Below are positions 19,440 to 29,545 of a DNA stretch of 64,000 bases, piece by piece. Below the pieces are notes generated by a model. That model was given only the letters and a program-made list of their open reading frames with translations. It made no database searches and was not told the origin of the DNA. This DNA comes from Micromonospora sp. U21. Lineage in GTDB: Bacteria; Actinomycetota; Actinomycetes; Mycobacteriales; Micromonosporaceae. How positions within the stretch are numbered: the stretch's first letter is position 1; every line of letters starts with the position of its first letter. The position numbers were made by a program, and so were the translations under genes. The DNA is taken from assembly GCF_018070045.1 (NCBI RefSeq), contig NZ_JAGPYK010000001.1, positions 372,001-436,000 on the forward strand, given 5' to 3'.

Positions 19440-19557
19440 CCGAGCCCCCGCGCTGTCGTACGGGACGGCAAAGGCCGCCCGGCGACAGGCAAGATCAGGG
19501 TCAACTCCGGGGAGTGTTGGTCTTCCCGCGTTCGGTGAGACCGGGAAGAATTGCGGG

Positions 19558-19965
19558 ATGGAGCAGCCGCACGACCTCACCGTGGAGGCCCCCCGCGCCT
19601 GGGACCGGCCTGCCGTCTCCGTACCGGTCCTCGTCTGCCTGTCGCTCGTCGGTGGCCGGTTCGCGTCATTCTCCACCGAGGCCAACCTCTTCACCCTCGG
19701 CACCGGCGGGGTGCTGATCTGGCTCGGTCTGAGCAACCGGGTGCCCCGTCGCCCGGCGCCGCGCCGGCTGGGCACGGGCGCGGCCTGGTGGGCGCTGCCG
19801 GTGGTGGTCTTCGGGGTCTTCGAAGGCGTCACCTTCGTGCTGGCGGTGGGCGACGACTTCCCCACCTTCTCCCGGCTGGCCGATCCCCTGCTGGAAGATC
19901 ACCTGACCCGGTCGGCGGTGTGGTTCGCCTGGCTGGCCGCGTTCTGGGGGTTGGTGCGGCGATGA
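19558..19965 (+). CDS. Small predicted membrane protein
   Basis: A 135-residue protein of no recognised family. It has a hydrophilic start, then about three hydrophobic segments ('VSVPVLVCLSLVGGRF', 'LFTLGTGGVLIWLGL', 'AWWALPVVVFGVFEGVTFVLAV') and a final 'SAVWFAWLAAFWGLVRR'. The stop overlaps the next gene's ATG (ATGA), so the two small membrane proteins are probably made together. Confidence 0.72.
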   Translation: MEQPHDLTVEAPRAWDRPAVSVPVLVCLSLVGGRFASFSTEANLFTLGTGGVLIWLGLSNRVPRRPAPRRLGTGAAWWALPVVVFGVFEGVTFVLAVGDDFPTFSRLADPLLEDHLTRSAVWFAWLAAFWGLVRR

Positions 19966-20174
19966 TGCGTGTGCTCGCGATCGGCGGCTTCCTCATCGCA
20001 CTGGCCCTCTTCGGCGTGGTCGAGTGGTTGGCCCGGCGGGAGGGCTCGCGGATCCCGACGCTGGGCGAGGTCTGCGCGTACGTGATGCGCTACGAGGTCG
20101 GCCCGGTGCCGGTGGGCCGGATCGGTCTGTTCGGCTTCTGGTGGTGGCTGGGCTGGCACTTTCTGGCCCGCTGA
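19962..20174 (+). CDS. Small membrane protein (70 residues)
   Basis: A 70-residue protein with an N-terminal membrane helix 'VLAIGGFLIALALFGVVEWLA', a short basic/acidic loop 'RREGSRIPTLGEVCAYVMRYEVGPVPVGR', and a second Trp-rich segment 'LFGFWWWLGWHFLA'. Homologues of this layout occur in related actinobacteria without a function. The ATG at 19962 overlaps the preceding stop codon. Confidence 0.72.
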   Translation: MMRVLAIGGFLIALALFGVVEWLARREGSRIPTLGEVCAYVMRYEVGPVPVGRIGLFGFWWWLGWHFLAR

Positions 20175-20443
20175 GCCGGGTCACGGTCTGTCCAGATGGC
20201 GGGAATCGTGAGCAGTATGTGGACCTGAACGATAGCTTGGGAGGCGGCCGGCGCCGTGTCGCGGTGCAGGTCACGGGTGGTGGTGCCACACCTCGTGCCG
20301 CCTCCCTCCAGGGTCGGACCGACCCGGGCTCATGCCGCCCAGCCGGCTGCTCCGGTAACCCCGGACCGCCGTGGGGCGCTCAGCACGACCGCCCGTGAGG
20401 GCCGCCGCGTGCCGGTGGCTCGCACCCTGGAAGGAGCGCCGCC

Positions 20444-20533
20444 ATGCCGAACAAGCCCAAGCCGGAGACCACCGAGGACGCCCGCGAGCAGGCCCGCCGC
20501 GCGCTGCAGACGTCGATGGACACCCGTCAGTGA
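20444..20533 (+). CDS. Possible 29-residue small protein
   Basis: A short ORF (MPNKPKPETTEDAREQARRALQTSMDTRQ) preceded by GGAAGGAG with 8 nt to the ATG. It stands alone in an otherwise gene-free 549-bp stretch between 20174 and 20724, and the peptide is hydrophilic and helix-prone. Codon use is GC-rich at third positions, like neighbouring genes. Coding status is not proven, and the rest of the stretch shows no other gene. Confidence 0.42.
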   Translation: MPNKPKPETTEDAREQARRALQTSMDTRQ

Positions 20534-20723
20534 CCCGACCCGTCCGGCGGTGACGCCGCCGACGGCCTCCGTCCACGACGTCACCGTCCCACCGGCCTCG
20601 TCCCGCCCGGGCCGCGCCACGCACTGATCCCGCACCCGCCCCACGGGTAGCCCCGCCGGTCATCGCTGGTAAGTGCCGGCTGTCCTTGTGATCCTTACCG
20701 AGCTCGTGACAGGATCGCCGGCG

Positions 20724-22037
20724 ATGGACACCAGCACGCTTGCCGCGTCGCCCCGCCGGATCGCCGGCCTCGCCCTGCCCGCCCTCGTGGTGCTGGCCGC
20801 CGAACCGCTCTACGTGCTGGTCGACACGGCCGTGGTCGGTCACCTCGGCCGGGTGCCGCTGGCCGCGCTCGCCGTCGGCGGCACGGTCATGACGCTCACC
20901 GCGTGGCTCGGCACCGTGGTCGCGTACGGCACCACCGGGCGTTCGGCCCGCCGCTTCGGCGCCGGCGACCGGGCGGCGGCGGTGGCCGAGGGCGTCCAGT
21001 CGTCCTGGCTGGCGTTCGGTGTCGGGCTGCTGGTCGCCATCGGCATGCAGCTCGGCGGCGGTGCGCTCGCACGTACCCTCGCCGGAGGTGGTGGCGAGGT
21101 GGCCGACGCCGCCGCGCAGTGGCTGCGCATCGCGGCGCTCGGCGCCCCCGGCCTGCTGCTCGCCGCCGCCGGCAACGGCTGGCTGCGCGGAGTGCAGGAC
21201 ACCCGCCGCCCACTGGTCTTCGTGCTCGGCCCCAACCTGCTCTCCGCACTGCTCTGCCCGCTGCTGGTCTACCCCGCTGGGCTCGGCCTGGTGGGTTCCG
21301 CCGTGGCGAACGTGATCGCGCAGACGCTCGCCGGGGTGCTCTTCGCCGCGGCGCTGGTCGCCGAGCGGGTGTCGCTGCGCCCCCGGCCCCGGCTGATCCG
21401 CCAGCAGTTGGTGCTCAGCCGGGACCTGCTGATCCGGGGCGTGGCGTTCCAGGCCAGCTTCCTCTCCGCGACCGCCGTCGCCGCCCGCTTCGGCGCCGCC
21501 GCCGTCGGCGCCCACCAGATCGCGCTCCAGCTCTGGTTCTTCACCGCGCTGGTGCTCGACGCGCTGGCCATCGCCGCGCAGTCCCTGGTGGGCGCCGCAC
21601 TCGGGGCTGGCGACGAGGCGGGCGCCCGGGCGCTGGCCCGACGGATCGCACTGTTCGGCGGTATCTGCGGCGTCGGCTTCGCGCTGCTCATCGCCGCCGG
21701 CGCCGGCGTCGTGCCGTCGGTGTTCAGCTCCGACCCCGGGGTACGCGAGCAGGCCATGGTGGCCTGGCCCTGGTTCGTGGCCATGCAGCCGCTGGCCGGG
21801 GTGGTGTTCGCACTCGACGGCGTGCTGATCGGCGCCGGCGACGTGCGCTACCTGCGCAACCTCACCATCGTGGCGGCGCTCGGCGGCTTCCTGCCCGCCA
21901 TCTGGCTGGCGTACGGGCTCAACCTGGGGCTGGGCGGCATCTGGGCGGGGCTCACCCTGTTCGTGGTGATCCGGCTGGTCGCCCTGCTGCTGCGAATGCG
22001 CACCGGCGCCTGGGCCGTCGTCGGCGCCGTCCGCTGA
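20724..22037 (+). CDS. MATE family efflux transporter (DinF-like)
   Basis: A 437-residue, twelve-helix multidrug/toxic-compound extrusion protein, coupling export to a cation gradient. Two MATE repeats are seen, the first beginning 'RIAGLALPALVVLAAEPLYVLVDTAVVGHLGRVPLAALAVGG', the second with 'LLIRGVAFQASFLSATAVAARFGAAAVGAHQIALQLWFFTALVLDALAIAAQSLVG', which is typical of DinF-type members. The ATG at 20724 starts shortly before the first helix. A longer upstream frame is not needed. It lies 55 bp upstream of truB. Confidence 0.93.
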   Translation: MDTSTLAASPRRIAGLALPALVVLAAEPLYVLVDTAVVGHLGRVPLAALAVGGTVMTLTAWLGTVVAYGTTGRSARRFGAGDRAAAVAEGVQSSWLAFGVGLLVAIGMQLGGGALARTLAGGGGEVADAAAQWLRIAALGAPGLLLAAAGNGWLRGVQDTRRPLVFVLGPNLLSALLCPLLVYPAGLGLVGSAVANVIAQTLAGVLFAAALVAERVSLRPRPRLIRQQLVLSRDLLIRGVAFQASFLSATAVAARFGAAAVGAHQIALQLWFFTALVLDALAIAAQSLVGAALGAGDEAGARALARRIALFGGICGVGFALLIAAGAGVVPSVFSSDPGVREQAMVAWPWFVAMQPLAGVVFALDGVLIGAGDVRYLRNLTIVAALGGFLPAIWLAYGLNLGLGGIWAGLTLFVVIRLVALLLRMRTGAWAVVGAVR

Positions 22038-22092
22038 GGCAGGGCCCGCCCAGACACTCCGGCGTCCGGGGCGTCTGGCAGGCTTGGCCGAC

Positions 22093-22977
22093 GTGAGCAC
22101 CGATGGTCTGATCGTGGTCGACAAATCCGGCGGCATGACGTCGCACGACGTGGTGGCGCGGATCCGCCGACTGGCGAAGACCCGGCGGGTCGGGCACGGC
22201 GGCACCCTCGACCCGATGGCCACCGGCGTGCTGGTGATCGGCGTGGGCCGGGCCACCCGGCTGCTGACCTACGTGATCGGCGCCGGCAAGAGCTACACCG
22301 GCACCATCCGGCTCGGCCAGGCCACCGTCACCGACGACGCCGAGGGCGACGTGATCGCCACCACCCCGGCCGGTCAGGTCACCGACGACGCGATCCGGGA
22401 CGCGCTGACCGCGTTGACCGGCGAGATCGACCAGGTGCCCAGCGCGGTCAGCGCCATCAAGATCGACGGTCAGCGGGCGTACAAGCGGGTGCGCGACGGG
22501 GAGAGCGTCGAGCTGCCGGCGCGGCGGGTCACCATCTCCCACCTGGAGGTGCTGGCGATCCACCGCACCGAGGCGGACGTGGTGGACGTGGACATCGACG
22601 TCACCTGCACCTCCGGCACGTACATCCGGGCCATCGCCCGGGACGCGGGCCTGGCGCTCGGAGTCGGTGGGCACCTGACCGCGCTGCGTCGGACCGCGGT
22701 GGGCGGCTTCACCCTCGCCGAGGCGGCCACCCTCGACGAGCTGGAGCAGCGCGCCCCGGACGTGGTCAACCTGCCGCTCGACGCGGCGGCCGACCGGTTC
22801 TTCCCACGCCGGGAGGCGACGCCCGACGAGGCGCGGGTGCTCGCCCACGGCGGGCCGCTGGACCCGGCCGGCCTCGCCGGGCCGTACGCCGTCTTCGGGC
22901 CGGCGGGCGGCCTGATCGCTATCGTCAGCGAGCGGGACGGGCGGGCCCGGGCGGAGATCGTGCTCGCCCCAGCCTGA
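22093..22977 (+). CDS. truB: tRNA pseudouridine(55) synthase
   Basis: Makes pseudouridine 55 in the T-loop of tRNAs. 294 residues, catalytic Asp in 'GGTLDPMATGVLVIGVG', with 'KSYTGTIRLGQATVTDDAEGD' and 'DVTCTSGTYIRAIARDAG' conserved. The C-terminal half carries the PUA-like region ending in 'RAEIVLAP'. The GTG at 22093 is taken as the start; a TTG three codons upstream is the other option. Followed by a repeat block and ribF. Confidence 0.96.
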   Translation: MSTDGLIVVDKSGGMTSHDVVARIRRLAKTRRVGHGGTLDPMATGVLVIGVGRATRLLTYVIGAGKSYTGTIRLGQATVTDDAEGDVIATTPAGQVTDDAIRDALTALTGEIDQVPSAVSAIKIDGQRAYKRVRDGESVELPARRVTISHLEVLAIHRTEADVVDVDIDVTCTSGTYIRAIARDAGLALGVGGHLTALRRTAVGGFTLAEAATLDELEQRAPDVVNLPLDAAADRFFPRREATPDEARVLAHGGPLDPAGLAGPYAVFGPAGGLIAIVSERDGRARAEIVLAPA

Positions 22978-23013
22978 CGGCGGGCGCTGGTGCGCCGGCC
23001 CGCGCCCGGCGGC

Positions 23014-23106
23014 GCGGATCCGCCGGCGAGCGTTAATGCGGATCCGACGGCAAGCGTTAACAAGGGGCCCTTCCTATGCACGAGGCGTTAAGAAGGGGCC
23101 CCTCCT
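23014..23106. repeat. Composite repeat block in the ribF leader
   Basis: Two tandem 24-bp copies (23014-23037 and 23038-23061), each beginning GCGGATCCG and ending GCGTTAA plus one base, are followed by a second layer: GCGTTAA-N-AAGGGGCCC occurs at 23054 and again at 23085 (31-bp period), each ending TCCT. AAGGGGCCCCTCCTT forms an imperfect palindrome. The block ends just before the ribF ribosome-binding site. It looks like part of a dispersed repeat family. Confidence 0.7.
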
Positions 23107-23122
23107 TACGGAGAGGAGCGGC

Positions 23123-24052
23123 ATGCAGCGGTGGCGGGGGTACGACGCGGCGCCCGGCGGGTGGGGGCGTTCGGTCGTCACCATCGGCGTCTTCGACGGC
23201 GTGCACAAGGGGCACCAGGCGACCATCCGGCACGCCGTGGCCCGGGCCCGGGAGTTGGGCGTGCAGTCGGTCGTGGTCACCTTCGACCCGCACCCGGCCG
23301 AGGTGGTCCGCCCCGGCTCGCATCCGGCGGTGCTCACCGAGCCGGCCCGCAAGGCTGAGCTGATCGAGGCGCTCGGCGTGGACGTGCTCTGCGTGGTGCC
23401 GTTCACGCCGGAGTTCTCCCGGCTGCCCGCCGAGCAGTTCGTGCACGACATCCTGGTCGAGCACCTGCACGCGGCGCTGGTGGTGGTCGGCAGCAACTTC
23501 CGCTTCGGGCACCGGGCGGCCGGCGACGTGGCGCTGCTGGAGCGGCTGGGCCGCACCTTCGGCTTCGGCGTGGAGGGTGGCCCACTGGTCGCCGAGGACG
23601 GCACCGTCTTCTCCTCGACGTACATCCGCTCCTGCGTCGACGCGGGCGACGTGGGCGCGGCGGCGGCGGCGCTGGGCCGTCCGCACCGGCTGGAGGGCGT
23701 GGTGGTCCGCGGTGACCAGCGTGGGCGGGAGCTGGGCTTCCCCACCGCCAACCTGCTGTGCCACCGGTACGCGGCGGTGCCCGCCGACGGGGTGTACGCG
23801 GCCCGGCTGGTCCGCCGCGGGCAGCGCGAGCCGCTGATGGCGGCGGTGTCGGTGGGCACCAACCCGACCTTCTCCGGCCGGGAGCGGCGGGTGGAGGCGT
23901 ACGCGCTGGACTTCGACGGCGACCTCTACGGCGAGCGGCTGGCCCTGGATTTCGTGGCGCACCTGCGGGGGCAGATCCGGTACGACTCGATCGAGCCGTT
24001 GATCGCCCAGATGGAACAGGACGTCGAGCGCACCCGGCGCGCTCTGGGCTGA
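23123..24052 (+). CDS. ribF: Bifunctional riboflavin kinase/FAD synthetase
   Basis: Converts riboflavin to FMN and then FAD. 309 residues. N-terminal nucleotidyltransferase has 'IGVFDGVHKGHQ' (HxGH-type) and 'FDPHPAEVV'; C-terminal riboflavin kinase has 'RPHRLEGVVVRGDQRGRELGFPTANL' and 'VSVGTNPTF'. The ATG at 23123 follows GAGAGGAG at the right spacing. A repeat block ends immediately upstream. rpsO begins 199 bp downstream. Confidence 0.96.
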   Translation: MQRWRGYDAAPGGWGRSVVTIGVFDGVHKGHQATIRHAVARARELGVQSVVVTFDPHPAEVVRPGSHPAVLTEPARKAELIEALGVDVLCVVPFTPEFSRLPAEQFVHDILVEHLHAALVVVGSNFRFGHRAAGDVALLERLGRTFGFGVEGGPLVAEDGTVFSSTYIRSCVDAGDVGAAAAALGRPHRLEGVVVRGDQRGRELGFPTANLLCHRYAAVPADGVYAARLVRRGQREPLMAAVSVGTNPTFSGRERRVEAYALDFDGDLYGERLALDFVAHLRGQIRYDSIEPLIAQMEQDVERTRRALG

Positions 24053-24148
24053 TCGTTCCGAGCGACGCGGCTCTCGCCGAGGCCCTTGACCGGGTGCTAC
24101 CGCTGAGTGCTGGTAGTCTGGCGGAAACGTCGGGTGACCGGCGTGGGG

Positions 24149-24182
24149 CCTCGCGTGCCTGCTCGACGCCGCGGGTGCGAGG
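24149..24182 (+). promoter_or_regulatory. Possible hairpin in the rpsO leader
   Basis: CCTCGC (24149-24154) and GCGAGG (24177-24182) are reverse complements with a 22-nt interior, about 70 nt upstream of rpsO. S15 mRNAs commonly carry an autoregulatory S15-binding leader, so this stem could belong to one. No decisive motif was identified. Confidence 0.3.
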
Positions 24183-24251
24183 TGCCGGTCCGTCCCCGGT
24201 CCATCGGGACGACGGACACCTACTTGATCAACCCACTGAAACAGGGAGAAC

Positions 24252-24521
24252 ATGGCGCTCGACCAGGAAGCCAAGGCCACGATCCGCGCGGAGTACGCGA
24301 CCGCCGAGGGCGACACCGGTTCGCCGGAGGTTCAGGTCGCGGTCCTCACCAAGCGGATCGCTGAGCTGACCGAGCACCTGAAGGTGCACAAGCACGACCA
24401 CCACAGCCGCCGTGGGCTGCTGCTGCTGGTCGGCCGGCGCCGTCGGCTGCTCAACTACGTCCAGAAGAAGGACATTGCCCGCTACCGGTCGCTCATCGAG
24501 CGGCTCGGCCTGCGCCGGTGA
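24252..24521 (+). CDS. rpsO: 30S ribosomal protein S15
   Basis: An 89-residue S15, a primary 16S rRNA-binding protein that joins helices 20-22. The family signature '[54 protein letters not shown]' is complete. The ATG is preceded by AGGGAG. It is followed within 6 bp by a GC-rich hairpin terminator and then by pnp, the usual rpsO-pnp order. Confidence 0.98.
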   Translation: MALDQEAKATIRAEYATAEGDTGSPEVQVAVLTKRIAELTEHLKVHKHDHHSRRGLLLLVGRRRRLLNYVQKKDIARYRSLIERLGLRR

Positions 24522-24526
24522 CGTGA

Positions 24527-24556
24527 CGGGGGAGTGGCCGACCGGCCGCTCCCCCG
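24527..24556 (+). terminator. Hairpin terminator after rpsO
   Basis: Arms 24527-24540 and 24543-24556 (CGGGGGAG...CTCCCCCG) pair over 14 bp with one G-U position and a tiny loop. It starts 6 bp after the rpsO stop. No T-run follows, as is usual in high-GC actinobacteria. It could separate rpsO from pnp or be a processing site. Confidence 0.7.
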
Positions 24557-24747
24557 ATCGGCGTCCCACCTGAAGAACACGGGCCGCGCGACCACCCGAC
24601 AGGGAGCCGGTCAGCGTACCGGTCTCCGGTAGTGGCCCCCGGGAATCCCGGCATCATGCCGGCCACCCGGGCGCTTCGATCGAAGACCGGCCGGCTGAGC
24701 AGTTCCCCGTGTCGTGGGGCCCACGACGCGAAGGAGCACTACAGCAC

Positions 24748-27138
24748 ATGACCGAGACCAACCTCGGCACCGAATCCCGCACCGCCGTGATCGACAACGG
24801 GTCCTTCGGCACCCGTGAGATCACCTTCTCCACCGGTCGGCTGGCTCGCCAGGCCGCCGGTTCCGTCGTCGCCCAGCTGGGTGAGACGGTCGTTCTCTCC
24901 GCCACCACCGCCGGCAAGCACCCGAAGGAGCAGTTCGACTTCTTCCCGCTGACCGTCGACGTCGAGGAGCGGATGTACGCCGTGGGCCGGATCCCCGGCT
25001 CGTTCTTCCGCCGTGAGGGCCGGCCCAGCGAGGACGCCATCCTCACCTGCCGGCTGATCGACCGGCCGCTGCGCCCGTCGTTCGTCAAGGGCCTGCGCAA
25101 CGAGGTCCAGGTCGTCGAGACCGTCCTCGCGCTCGACCCGCAGCACCCGTACGACGTGGTGGCCATCAACGCCGCCTCGATGTCGACCAAGCTCTCCGGC
25201 CTGCCGTTCTCCGGCCCGATCGGGGCGACCCGGGTCGCGCACATCGACGGCCAGTGGGTCGCCTTCCCGACCCTGGAGGAGCTGGGCCGCGCCACCTTCG
25301 ACATGGTCGTGGCCGGCCGCACCCTGCCGGACGGCGACGTCGCCATCATGATGGTCGAGGCCGAGGCCACGCCGAACGCCGTCGCCCTGATCTCGGCCGG
25401 TGCGACCGCACCGACCGAGGAGATCGTGGCCAGCGGCCTGGAGGCCGCGAAGCCGGCGATCCGTGAGCTGTGCCGCGCGCAGAGCGAGCTGGCCGAGGTC
25501 GCCGCCAAGCCGGTCACCGAGTTCCCCGTCTTCCTGGACTACCAGGACGACGTGTACGACGCGGTCGCCGGGGTGGCCCGCACCGAGGTGGCCGAGGCGA
25601 TCACCATCGCCGGCAAGGCCGACCGCGAGGAGGCCCTGGACCGGGTCAAGGCCCGGGTCGCCGAGGAGTTGGGTGGTCGGTTCGAGGGTCGGGAGAAGGA
25701 GCTCAGCGCCGCCTTCCGCTCGCTGACCAAGTCCGAGGTGCGCAACCGCGTACTGCGTGAGCAGGTCCGCATGGACGGCCGCGGCCCGCGGGACATCCGC
25801 CCGCTGACCGCCGAGGTCGGCGTGCTGCCCCGGGTGCACGGTTCGGCGCTGTTCGAGCGGGGCGAGACCCAGATCCTGGGCGTCACCACGCTCAACATGC
25901 TCCGTATGGAGCAGATGGTGGACACCCTGTCCCCGGAGAACCGCAAGCGCTACATGCACAACTACAACTTCCCGCCGTACTCGACCGGTGAGACCGGCCG
26001 GGTCGGCTCGCCGAAGCGGCGCGAGATCGGCCACGGCGCGCTCGCCGAGCGGGCGCTGATCCCGGTGCTGCCGTCGCGCGAGGAGTTCCCGTACGCCATC
26101 CGGCAGGTCTCCGAGGCGCTCGGCTCCAACGGCTCCACCTCGATGGGTTCGGTCTGCGCCTCGACGCTGGGCCTGCTCAGCGCCGGTGTGCCGCTGAAGG
26201 CGCCGGTGGCGGGCATCGCGATGGGCCTCATCTCCGACGAGGTGGACGGCAAGACCCAGTACGTGACGCTGACCGACATCCTCGGTGCCGAGGACGCCTT
26301 CGGCGACATGGACTTCAAGGTTGCCGGCACGCCGGACTTCGTGACGGCGCTCCAGCTCGACACCAAGCTCGACGGCATCCCGTCGGACGTGCTGGCCGCC
26401 GCGCTGCAGCAGGCGAACGAGGCCCGGCAGGTCATCCTCGGGGTGATGCGGGCGGCGATCGAGGCTCCGGCCGAGATGTCGGACTACGCCCCGCGGGTCA
26501 CCACCGTCAAGATCCCGGTCGACAAGATCGGCATGGTGATCGGTCCGAAGGGGCAGACCATCAACGCGATCCAGGACGAGACCGGCGCCGAGATCTCCAT
26601 CGAGGACGACGGCACGATCTACGTCGGTGCGACCAACGGCCCGTCGGCCCAGGCGGCGGTGGACCGGATCAACGGGATCGCCAACCCGACCCTGCCCAAG
26701 GCGGGGGAGCGGTTCCTCGGCACGGTGGTCAAGACCGCCGCGTTCGGCGCGTTCGTCTCGCTGCTGCCGGGCCGCGACGGCCTGCTGCACATCTCCAAGG
26801 TGGGCGACGGCAAGCGGGTCGAGCGGGTTGAGGACTTCCTCAACGTCGGCGACCGGGTCGAGGTCGAGATCGCGGACATCGACGCCCGCGGCAAGATCTA
26901 CCTGGACAAGGTCCGCCCGGAGGGCGCCGAGGCGCCGGCCGCCGGCGAGGCCGCCGGTGGCGACCGTCCGGCCAGCCGCGACCGGGGCGACCGGGGTCCG
27001 CGTGACCGGGGCGACCGCGAGCGTGGCGGCGACCGGGGTGGCCGTGGCCCTGAGCGCGGAGACCGTGGCGAGGGTGGCGGCGGCGGCGAGGGTGGCGAGG
27101 GCGGCGAGCGTCCGCGTCGCCGGACCCGGCACAGCTGA
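24748..27138 (+). CDS. pnp: Polyribonucleotide nucleotidyltransferase (PNPase)
   Basis: A 3'-5' phosphorolytic RNase of the degradosome that also adds 3' tails. 796 residues: first RNase PH-like core (about 15-235), linker helical domain, second core (about 320-555, '[35 protein letters not shown]'), KH domain ('[17 protein letters not shown]'), and S1 domain ('[27 protein letters not shown]'). The last about 65 residues are an Arg/Asp/Gly-rich disordered tail ([17 protein letters not shown]) typical of high-GC actinobacteria. The ATG at 24748 follows GAAGGAG. An upstream in-frame start is less likely. Confidence 0.98.
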   Translation: MTETNLGTESRTAVIDNGSFGTREITFSTGRLARQAAGSVVAQLGETVVLSATTAGKHPKEQFDFFPLTVDVEERMYAVGRIPGSFFRREGRPSEDAILTCRLIDRPLRPSFVKGLRNEVQVVETVLALDPQHPYDVVAINAASMSTKLSGLPFSGPIGATRVAHIDGQWVAFPTLEELGRATFDMVVAGRTLPDGDVAIMMVEAEATPNAVALISAGATAPTEEIVASGLEAAKPAIRELCRAQSELAEVAAKPVTEFPVFLDYQDDVYDAVAGVARTEVAEAITIAGKADREEALDRVKARVAEELGGRFEGREKELSAAFRSLTKSEVRNRVLREQVRMDGRGPRDIRPLTAEVGVLPRVHGSALFERGETQILGVTTLNMLRMEQMVDTLSPENRKRYMHNYNFPPYSTGETGRVGSPKRREIGHGALAERALIPVLPSREEFPYAIRQVSEALGSNGSTSMGSVCASTLGLLSAGVPLKAPVAGIAMGLISDEVDGKTQYVTLTDILGAEDAFGDMDFKVAGTPDFVTALQLDTKLDGIPSDVLAAALQQANEARQVILGVMRAAIEAPAEMSDYAPRVTTVKIPVDKIGMVIGPKGQTINAIQDETGAEISIEDDGTIYVGATNGPSAQAAVDRINGIANPTLPKAGERFLGTVVKTAAFGAFVSLLPGRDGLLHISKVGDGKRVERVEDFLNVGDRVEVEIADIDARGKIYLDKVRPEGAEAPAAGEAAGGDRPASRDRGDRGPRDRGDRERGGDRGGRGPERGDRGEGGGGGEGGEGGERPRRRTRHS

Positions 27139-27185
27139 TCACCGCAAACCGCATCACCCACCCCTCGTCGATCTGGGAGCAGTAC

Positions 27186-28583
27186 GTGAGTCGGGCCTTC
27201 AGTGCGCCGTTTCCGCCGGATCGACGGGGGGTGGCCGCGTCCCGGGACACCGGGGCGGGCCGCTCCGGCGGCACCGCCCGGGCGGTGACCCGGACGCTCA
27301 GCGACGACCCGTTGGGCGGCACGGTACGTCGTACCGTGCTGCCCAGCGGCCTGCGCGTGCTCACCGAGGCGATCCCGGCGATGCGCAGCGTCTCCTTCGG
27401 CATCTGGGTGGCGGTGGGCTCGCGGGACGAGACCGGCCCACAGGCCGGTGCCGCGCACTTCCTGGAGCACCTGCTCTTCAAGGGCACTCACAAGCGCACC
27501 GCCCTGGAGATCTCCTCGCAGATCGAGGCGGTGGGTGGCGAGACCAACGCCTTCACCACGAAGGAATACACCTGCTACTACGCCCGCGTGCTGGACGAGG
27601 ACCTGCCGCTGGCGATCGACGTGATGTGCGACCTGGTCGCCGACTCGCTGCTCGAGCCGGCCGACGTGGAGACCGAGCGCGGCGTGATCCTCGAAGAGAT
27701 CGCCATGCACGACGACGAGCCCGGCGACGAGGTGCACGACCTCTTCGCCCGCGCCGTCTACGGTGACCACCCGCTGGGCCGACTGATCTCCGGCACCGAG
27801 GAGACCGTCACGCCGATGACCCGGCGGCAGATTCAGAGCTTCTACCGGCGCCGTTACACCGCGCCGCAGATCGTCATCGCCGCCGCCGGCAACCTCGACC
27901 ACGCCGCGGTGGTCAAGCTGGTCCGCCAGGCGGTGCGCGGCACCCCGCTGGACAGCGACCCGGCGACCCCGGCGCCGCACCGCGAGGCCACCCCGGCGGT
28001 ACGCACCCGGCGCGCCACCACCGTGGTGGAGCCGAAGGAGACCGAGCAGGCGCACGTGATCCTCGGCTGCCCCGGCATCGACCGCATCGACGAGCGGCGC
28101 TTCGCCCTCGGGGTGCTCAACAACGTGCTCGGCGGCGGCATGTCCAGCCGGCTGTTCCAGGAGATCCGCGAGCAGCGCGGTCTGGCGTACTCGGTCTACT
28201 CCTACGCCAGCCAGTACGCCGACAGCGGCCTGTTCGCCGTCTACGCCGGCTGCGCGCCGGGCAAGGTGGACGAGGTGCTGGCCCTGACCCGCGCCGAGCT
28301 GGCCCGGGTGGCCGCCGACGGGCTGACCGAGGCCGAGGTGGCCCGCGGCAAGGGGATGAGCAAGGGCTCGTTCGTGCTCGGCCTGGAGGACACCGGTTCC
28401 CGGATGAGCCGGCTGGCCAAGGGGGAGCTGCTCTACGGCGACCTGATGCCGGTGGACGAGCTGCTCCGTCGGGTCGACGAGGTCACCGTGGCGGACGTGA
28501 ACGCCCTGGCCGCGGAGCTGCTCGGCCGGCCGATGTCGCTGGCCGTGGTCGGCCCGTTCGGCGCCACCGACTTCGTCGACTGA
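27186..28583 (+). CDS. M16 family zinc metalloprotease
   Basis: A 465-residue insulinase/mitochondrial-processing-peptidase-like protease. The inverted zinc motif HxxEH is in 'AAHFLEHLLFKGT', and the downstream Glu ligand lies in 'ETERGVILEEIAMHDDEP'. The second half domain has the conserved 'GGGMSSRLFQEIREQRGLAYSVYS'. It follows pnp directly in actinobacteria (the Rv2782c/pepR position). The GTG at 27186 has GGGAG 8 nt upstream. No signal sequence, so cytoplasmic. Substrate unknown. Confidence 0.94.
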   Translation: MSRAFSAPFPPDRRGVAASRDTGAGRSGGTARAVTRTLSDDPLGGTVRRTVLPSGLRVLTEAIPAMRSVSFGIWVAVGSRDETGPQAGAAHFLEHLLFKGTHKRTALEISSQIEAVGGETNAFTTKEYTCYYARVLDEDLPLAIDVMCDLVADSLLEPADVETERGVILEEIAMHDDEPGDEVHDLFARAVYGDHPLGRLISGTEETVTPMTRRQIQSFYRRRYTAPQIVIAAAGNLDHAAVVKLVRQAVRGTPLDSDPATPAPHREATPAVRTRRATTVVEPKETEQAHVILGCPGIDRIDERRFALGVLNNVLGGGMSSRLFQEIREQRGLAYSVYSYASQYADSGLFAVYAGCAPGKVDEVLALTRAELARVAADGLTEAEVARGKGMSKGSFVLGLEDTGSRMSRLAKGELLYGDLMPVDELLRRVDEVTVADVNALAAELLGRPMSLAVVGPFGATDFVD

Positions 28584-29474
<891 letters not shown>

Positions 29475-29545
29475 CCGCACCGGGGGTGTAGCCGGTGGGC
29501 GGAAACCTGGTCGCGGGTGGGTCGGGCCGGTCCTAAACTGCCGCC

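Noticed and set aside
24086..24119. TTGACC and TAGTCT upstream of rpsO as a promoter.
   Set aside because: The gap is 22 bp, too long for a sigma-70-type promoter. Other spacings give no recognisable -35.
24739..27132. A 797-codon minus-strand frame opposite pnp.
   Set aside because: Fully antisense to pnp, composition is not protein-like, no family match in the translated text.
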